Origin: Paucimonas sp.
GTDB taxonomy: Bacteria > Pseudomonadota > Gammaproteobacteria > Burkholderiales > Burkholderiaceae_D
Reading direction: 5' to 3'
Length of the DNA: 7,430 nt
Assembly (NCBI GenBank): GCA_029266815.1
Contig: JAQSWC010000083.1
Coordinates: 1-7,430, forward strand
The notes under the pieces were generated by a model. The model was not told where the DNA came from, searched no databases, and saw only the letters and a list, made by a program, of their open reading frames with translations. This document shows, one piece after another, positions 5,243 through 7,430 of this stretch (positions are counted from its first letter, which is position 1; the number at the start of each line of letters is the position of its first letter). The position numbers and the translations under genes are program-made.

Positions 5243-6064
5243 ATGACTGCGCAAAACCAGACAATGAACGATGGAATCGACCGCAGCGCCGAGGATTTTT
5301 ACCGGCATGTGCTGTTGTCCCTGAATGAGACTGGTGTTCCTTACATGATCGGGGGTGCTTATGCCTTCAATTGCTTTACAGGTATCGTCCGTTACACCAA
5401 GGATCTCGACATCTTTATCCGCCGCTCGGACTATGAAAACACGGCACAGGCGCTGCAGGCCATCGGTTACCGGACGGAACTCACCTTTCCACACTGGCTT
5501 GCCAAGGCTTTCAATGGAGATAGTTTCGTCGACATCATTTTCGATTCCGGCAACGGCGTGGCTCGCGTGGACGACATCTGGATAGAACATGCACTGCAGT
5601 GCGAAGTCATGGGCGTGAAGGCGCTCATTGCACCGGTGGAAGAAACGATCTGGTCCAAGGCATTCATCATGGAGCGCGAACGCTACGACGGCGCGGACAT
5701 TGCGCACCTGATCCGCGCTTGCGGCGAGCACATGGATTGGCAGCGGCTGCGCGACCGTTTCGGTGATCACTGGCGGGTGCTGCTCAGTCACCTGATCCTG
5801 TTCGGCTTCATCTATCCGGCTCAACGCGACCTGGCACCGGACTGGTTGATGGATGAATTGCTCGAAAAACTGCAGCAGGAGCGGCATGCATCCCCCTCCC
5901 ACCCTGAGGTGTGTCAAGGGCCGATTCTCTCCCGCGAGCAGTACCTGGTGGATATAGAACAATGGGGATACCGCGACGCGCGCCTTGCACCCCTAGGCAA
6001 CATGAAACCGGCCGACACGGCGATATGGACGGAGGCGATCAAAAAGAAGGATGAGCGGCTCTGA
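5243..6064 (+). CDS. Nucleotidyltransferase-fold protein (AbiEii/MNT-like)
   Basis: A 273-residue cytoplasmic protein with an N-terminal nucleotidyltransferase domain (about 15-115). The motifs are YMIGGAYAF with G37-G38, then R50-x-T-K-D54-L-D56, and a third acidic position D97 in FVDIIFD. This is the GG...DxD...D arrangement that binds nucleotide and two metals in polymerase-beta-type transferases, so it looks catalytically competent. The rest (about 115-273) appears mostly helical, and I do not recognise a named domain there. Relatives include toxin-antitoxin proteins (AbiEii type), MNT antitoxins and uncharacterised transferases; I cannot tell which applies, and no HEPN or AbiEi partner is adjacent. 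The start is the ATG at 5243, preceded by GAGGT at 7 nt; the open frame extends back to 5051, but only by overlapping the divergent gene. No terminator is seen downstream. Confidence 0.8.
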   Translation: MTAQNQTMNDGIDRSAEDFYRHVLLSLNETGVPYMIGGAYAFNCFTGIVRYTKDLDIFIRRSDYENTAQALQAIGYRTELTFPHWLAKAFNGDSFVDIIFDSGNGVARVDDIWIEHALQCEVMGVKALIAPVEETIWSKAFIMERERYDGADIAHLIRACGEHMDWQRLRDRFGDHWRVLLSHLILFGFIYPAQRDLAPDWLMDELLEKLQQERHASPSHPEVCQGPILSREQYLVDIEQWGYRDARLAPLGNMKPADTAIWTEAIKKKDERL

Positions 6065-6215
6065 TGCAGACGAAAACCCGTTTTTGAGCCACATCAATCG
6101 CAAAGTATTCGTATTGTTGTGACTGGGTATAGCCGCCATTCACGCTGCGCCTAGTCAATACGTTCCGCGCATGATCCGCAATGATGAAACAGAAAATTTG
6201 CAAAGGCGTTCGACG
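6065..6215 (+). other. Leader region upstream of the PRC-barrel gene
   Basis: About 150 nt between the nucleotidyltransferase stop and the PRC-barrel start. It contains a TATAGC -10-like sequence (6128-6133) without a fitting -35, and AAAGG (6202-6206), a plausible ribosome-binding site 9 nt before the ATG at 6216. No terminator or other structure is convincing. Confidence 0.3.
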
Positions 6216-6983
6216 ATGCTCCACAGCATAAAAGATCTGGAAGGTTTTTCTATTGCCGCTACCGACGGCGATATCGGCACCATTGAGGATGTGTACTTCG
6301 ATGACCGCCGCTGGGCAATTCGCTACTTCGTGGTCGACACCGGCGGCTGGCTGAGTGGACGCAAGGTACTGGTTTCCCCATTGTCCGCTACGGGTATCGA
6401 GTGGGAAAACAATCGCCTTCACGTCGCGCTGACGCGCACGCAGGTGGAGCAGAGCCCAGACATCGAGAACGACCAGCCGATTTCACGCGACCACGAAACC
6501 CGCTTCAACGAACATTATGGTTACAAGGATTACTGGAACTTCGCCTCCCTGTGGGGTGAGGCCATCGTGTCGCCGCTGCTCGATTCCGCATCGACTACCG
6601 ATCCCGATACCGATCCGCTGCGCGCGGAATACCGTGATGACAACGTTCGCGGCACGACTCCGGAAAATACGCTTTGCAGCGCCAACGATCTTCACGGTTA
6701 TAGCATCCGCGCCATCGGCGAAACGGTCGGACATGTGGAGGAATTCCTGTTTGATGATCAAGACTGGTCCATCCAGTTGATGGTGACGGATACGCGCGAC
6801 TGGTGGCCGGGGAAAAAGGTACTGATCTCACCGGAACGCATTGCCGAGATCGCCGCGGACAGCAAGGAAGTGATCGTTAACATCACGCGCGAGGAAGTGG
6901 AGGACAGCCCGGAATATGACCCGCTGATTTCCATTCCGCCGGAAATGCGCGGCGGCCTGTACCGCCAGCCCGGCTGGCCCTGA
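6216..6983 (+). CDS. Protein with two PRC-barrel domains
   Basis: A 255-residue soluble protein built of two similar PRC-barrel domains, about 3-83 and 153-235. They share the pattern DLxGxSI...G.I/V..V/E..FDD..W.I....V.DT..W..G.KVL.SP, and both end in T-R-x-x-V-E-x-S-P (73-81 and 224-232). The 70-residue linker contains an aromatic patch, HYGYKDYWNF (100-109). PRC barrels are small beta-barrels found in RimM, in photosynthetic reaction-centre subunit H and in many stand-alone bacterial proteins linked with stress or the envelope; the molecular role of this kind is unknown. The ATG at 6216 is chosen because AAAGG lies upstream and the first domain starts at once; an in-frame ATG at 6171 has no ribosome-binding site. 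A rho-independent terminator follows, and a BON-domain lipoprotein gene is next. Confidence 0.87.
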   Translation: MLHSIKDLEGFSIAATDGDIGTIEDVYFDDRRWAIRYFVVDTGGWLSGRKVLVSPLSATGIEWENNRLHVALTRTQVEQSPDIENDQPISRDHETRFNEHYGYKDYWNFASLWGEAIVSPLLDSASTTDPDTDPLRAEYRDDNVRGTTPENTLCSANDLHGYSIRAIGETVGHVEEFLFDDQDWSIQLMVTDTRDWWPGKKVLISPERIAEIAADSKEVIVNITREEVEDSPEYDPLISIPPEMRGGLYRQPGWP

Positions 6984-7007
6984 CAGACGATTACGTTTCA
7001 ACCGGAT

Positions 7008-7029
7008 ACTCGCCTCCGCGAGTTTTTTT
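7008..7029 (+). terminator. Rho-independent terminator after the PRC-barrel gene
   Basis: ACTCGC (7008-7013), a CTCC loop and GCGAGT (7018-7023) form a 6-bp GC-rich stem, followed directly by a run of T through 7029. It lies 24 nt after the stop codon and ends 29 nt before the BON gene start. Confidence 0.85.
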
Positions 7030-7058
7030 CACCCTCAACAACCAAGAATGGAGTCGCC

Positions 7059-7415
7059 ATGATGAAACTGAAATTGATGCTTTCCGCCGTATTCGCCTTC
7101 CTGCTGGTGGCCTGCGCAGGCTCGCCCACCGACCGCAGCACCGGCGTTGCACTAGATGACGCCGCCATCACTACTAAAGTGAAGCAGCGCATTGCAGCCG
7201 ATGCAGGCGTGGGCACGGCCGCTACCGTCAACGTCGACACCTATCGCGGCGTCGTATCGCTGGCCGGTTTTGTCGACAGCGCAGAACAGGCCGTCAATGC
7301 AGGCCAGGCTGCTTCGCAAGTGGCAGGCGTAGAGCGTGTAGTCAACAACCTCCAGATCAAGGCTCCGCAGGTTTCCACCGGTTCCGGCAGCCAGCCCAGC
7401 GCAAGCGGCCAGTAA
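7059..7415 (+). CDS. BON-domain lipoprotein
   Basis: A 118-residue small lipoprotein. The signal peptide (1-18) has basic residues K3 and K5, a hydrophobic core and the lipobox L-V-A-C19. Residue +2 is Ala, not Asp, so outer-membrane sorting is expected in a Gram-negative cell. One BON domain follows (about 33-101), with the typical GVVSLAGFVDS strand (64-74) and VAGVERVVNNL (88-98). The tail (102-118) is Ser/Gly/Gln-rich and probably disordered. BON domains, as in OsmY and DolP/YraP, bind phospholipid membranes and support envelope integrity under stress; a similar role is likely here. GGAG at 7050-7053 serves either ATG 7059 (5 nt) or ATG 7062 (8 nt), so the first Met may be lost. The terminator upstream implies that it has its own promoter or depends on read-through. 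Confidence 0.9.
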   Translation: MMKLKLMLSAVFAFLLVACAGSPTDRSTGVALDDAAITTKVKQRIAADAGVGTAATVNVDTYRGVVSLAGFVDSAEQAVNAGQAASQVAGVERVVNNLQIKAPQVSTGSGSQPSASGQ

Positions 7416-7430
7416 TAGGCATCAGCGCCC

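Noticed and set aside
5186..5962. A 258-codon open frame on the minus strand
   Set aside because: It is antisense to the nucleotidyltransferase gene, which has conserved catalytic motifs and a good ribosome-binding site; the antisense product matches no family I recognise.
6072..6088. AAAAC-CC-GTTTTT as a terminator after the nucleotidyltransferase gene
   Set aside because: The stem is almost entirely A-T with a two-base loop, too weak and sterically poor for a terminator.

Overview
The window looks like chromosomal DNA of a Gram-negative proteobacterium, most likely a betaproteobacterium. This is an inference from the fairly GC-rich codon use, the Tat and lipoprotein export signals, the SCO/cupredoxin proteins, and the PRC-barrel plus BON-domain pair that is common in that class. 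I cannot name a genus. I see no rRNA, tRNA, CRISPR array, insertion sequence or phage gene.

Left block (about 1-2214, minus strand): three genes read leftwards. They encode an exported NitT/TauT-type solute-binding lipoprotein, an SCO1/SenC-type copper chaperone 13 nt behind it, and a membrane-anchored cupredoxin-like protein 64 nt further on. A ribosome-binding site with a GTG at the extreme left edge suggests the operon continues outside the window. The theme is copper or respiratory-enzyme maturation. No permease or ATPase for the binding protein is present, and the cupredoxin lacks the first histidine of a normal blue-copper site.

Second block (2331-3994, minus strand): a compact operon of a VOC/glyoxalase-fold protein, a four-helix membrane protein with methionine-rich periplasmic loops, and a GNAT acetyltransferase. 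Inverted copies of a 19-bp palindromic repeat flank it on both sides, so it may be a discrete inserted or rearranged segment. Between it and the next gene lies about 470 nt (3907-4373) without a convincing gene, possibly holding decayed coding sequence.

Third block (4374-6064): a calcineurin-like metallophosphoesterase (minus) and a nucleotidyltransferase-fold protein (plus) diverge from a 68-nt gap. The gap carries a good match to a sigma-54 (-24/-12) promoter pointing at the nucleotidyltransferase. The pairing of a phosphoesterase with a nucleotidyltransferase under possible sigma-54 control is the least conventional part of the window.

Right block (6216-7415, plus strand): a protein with two PRC-barrel domains, a clear rho-independent terminator, and a small BON-domain lipoprotein. 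By family these are envelope or stress-associated proteins.
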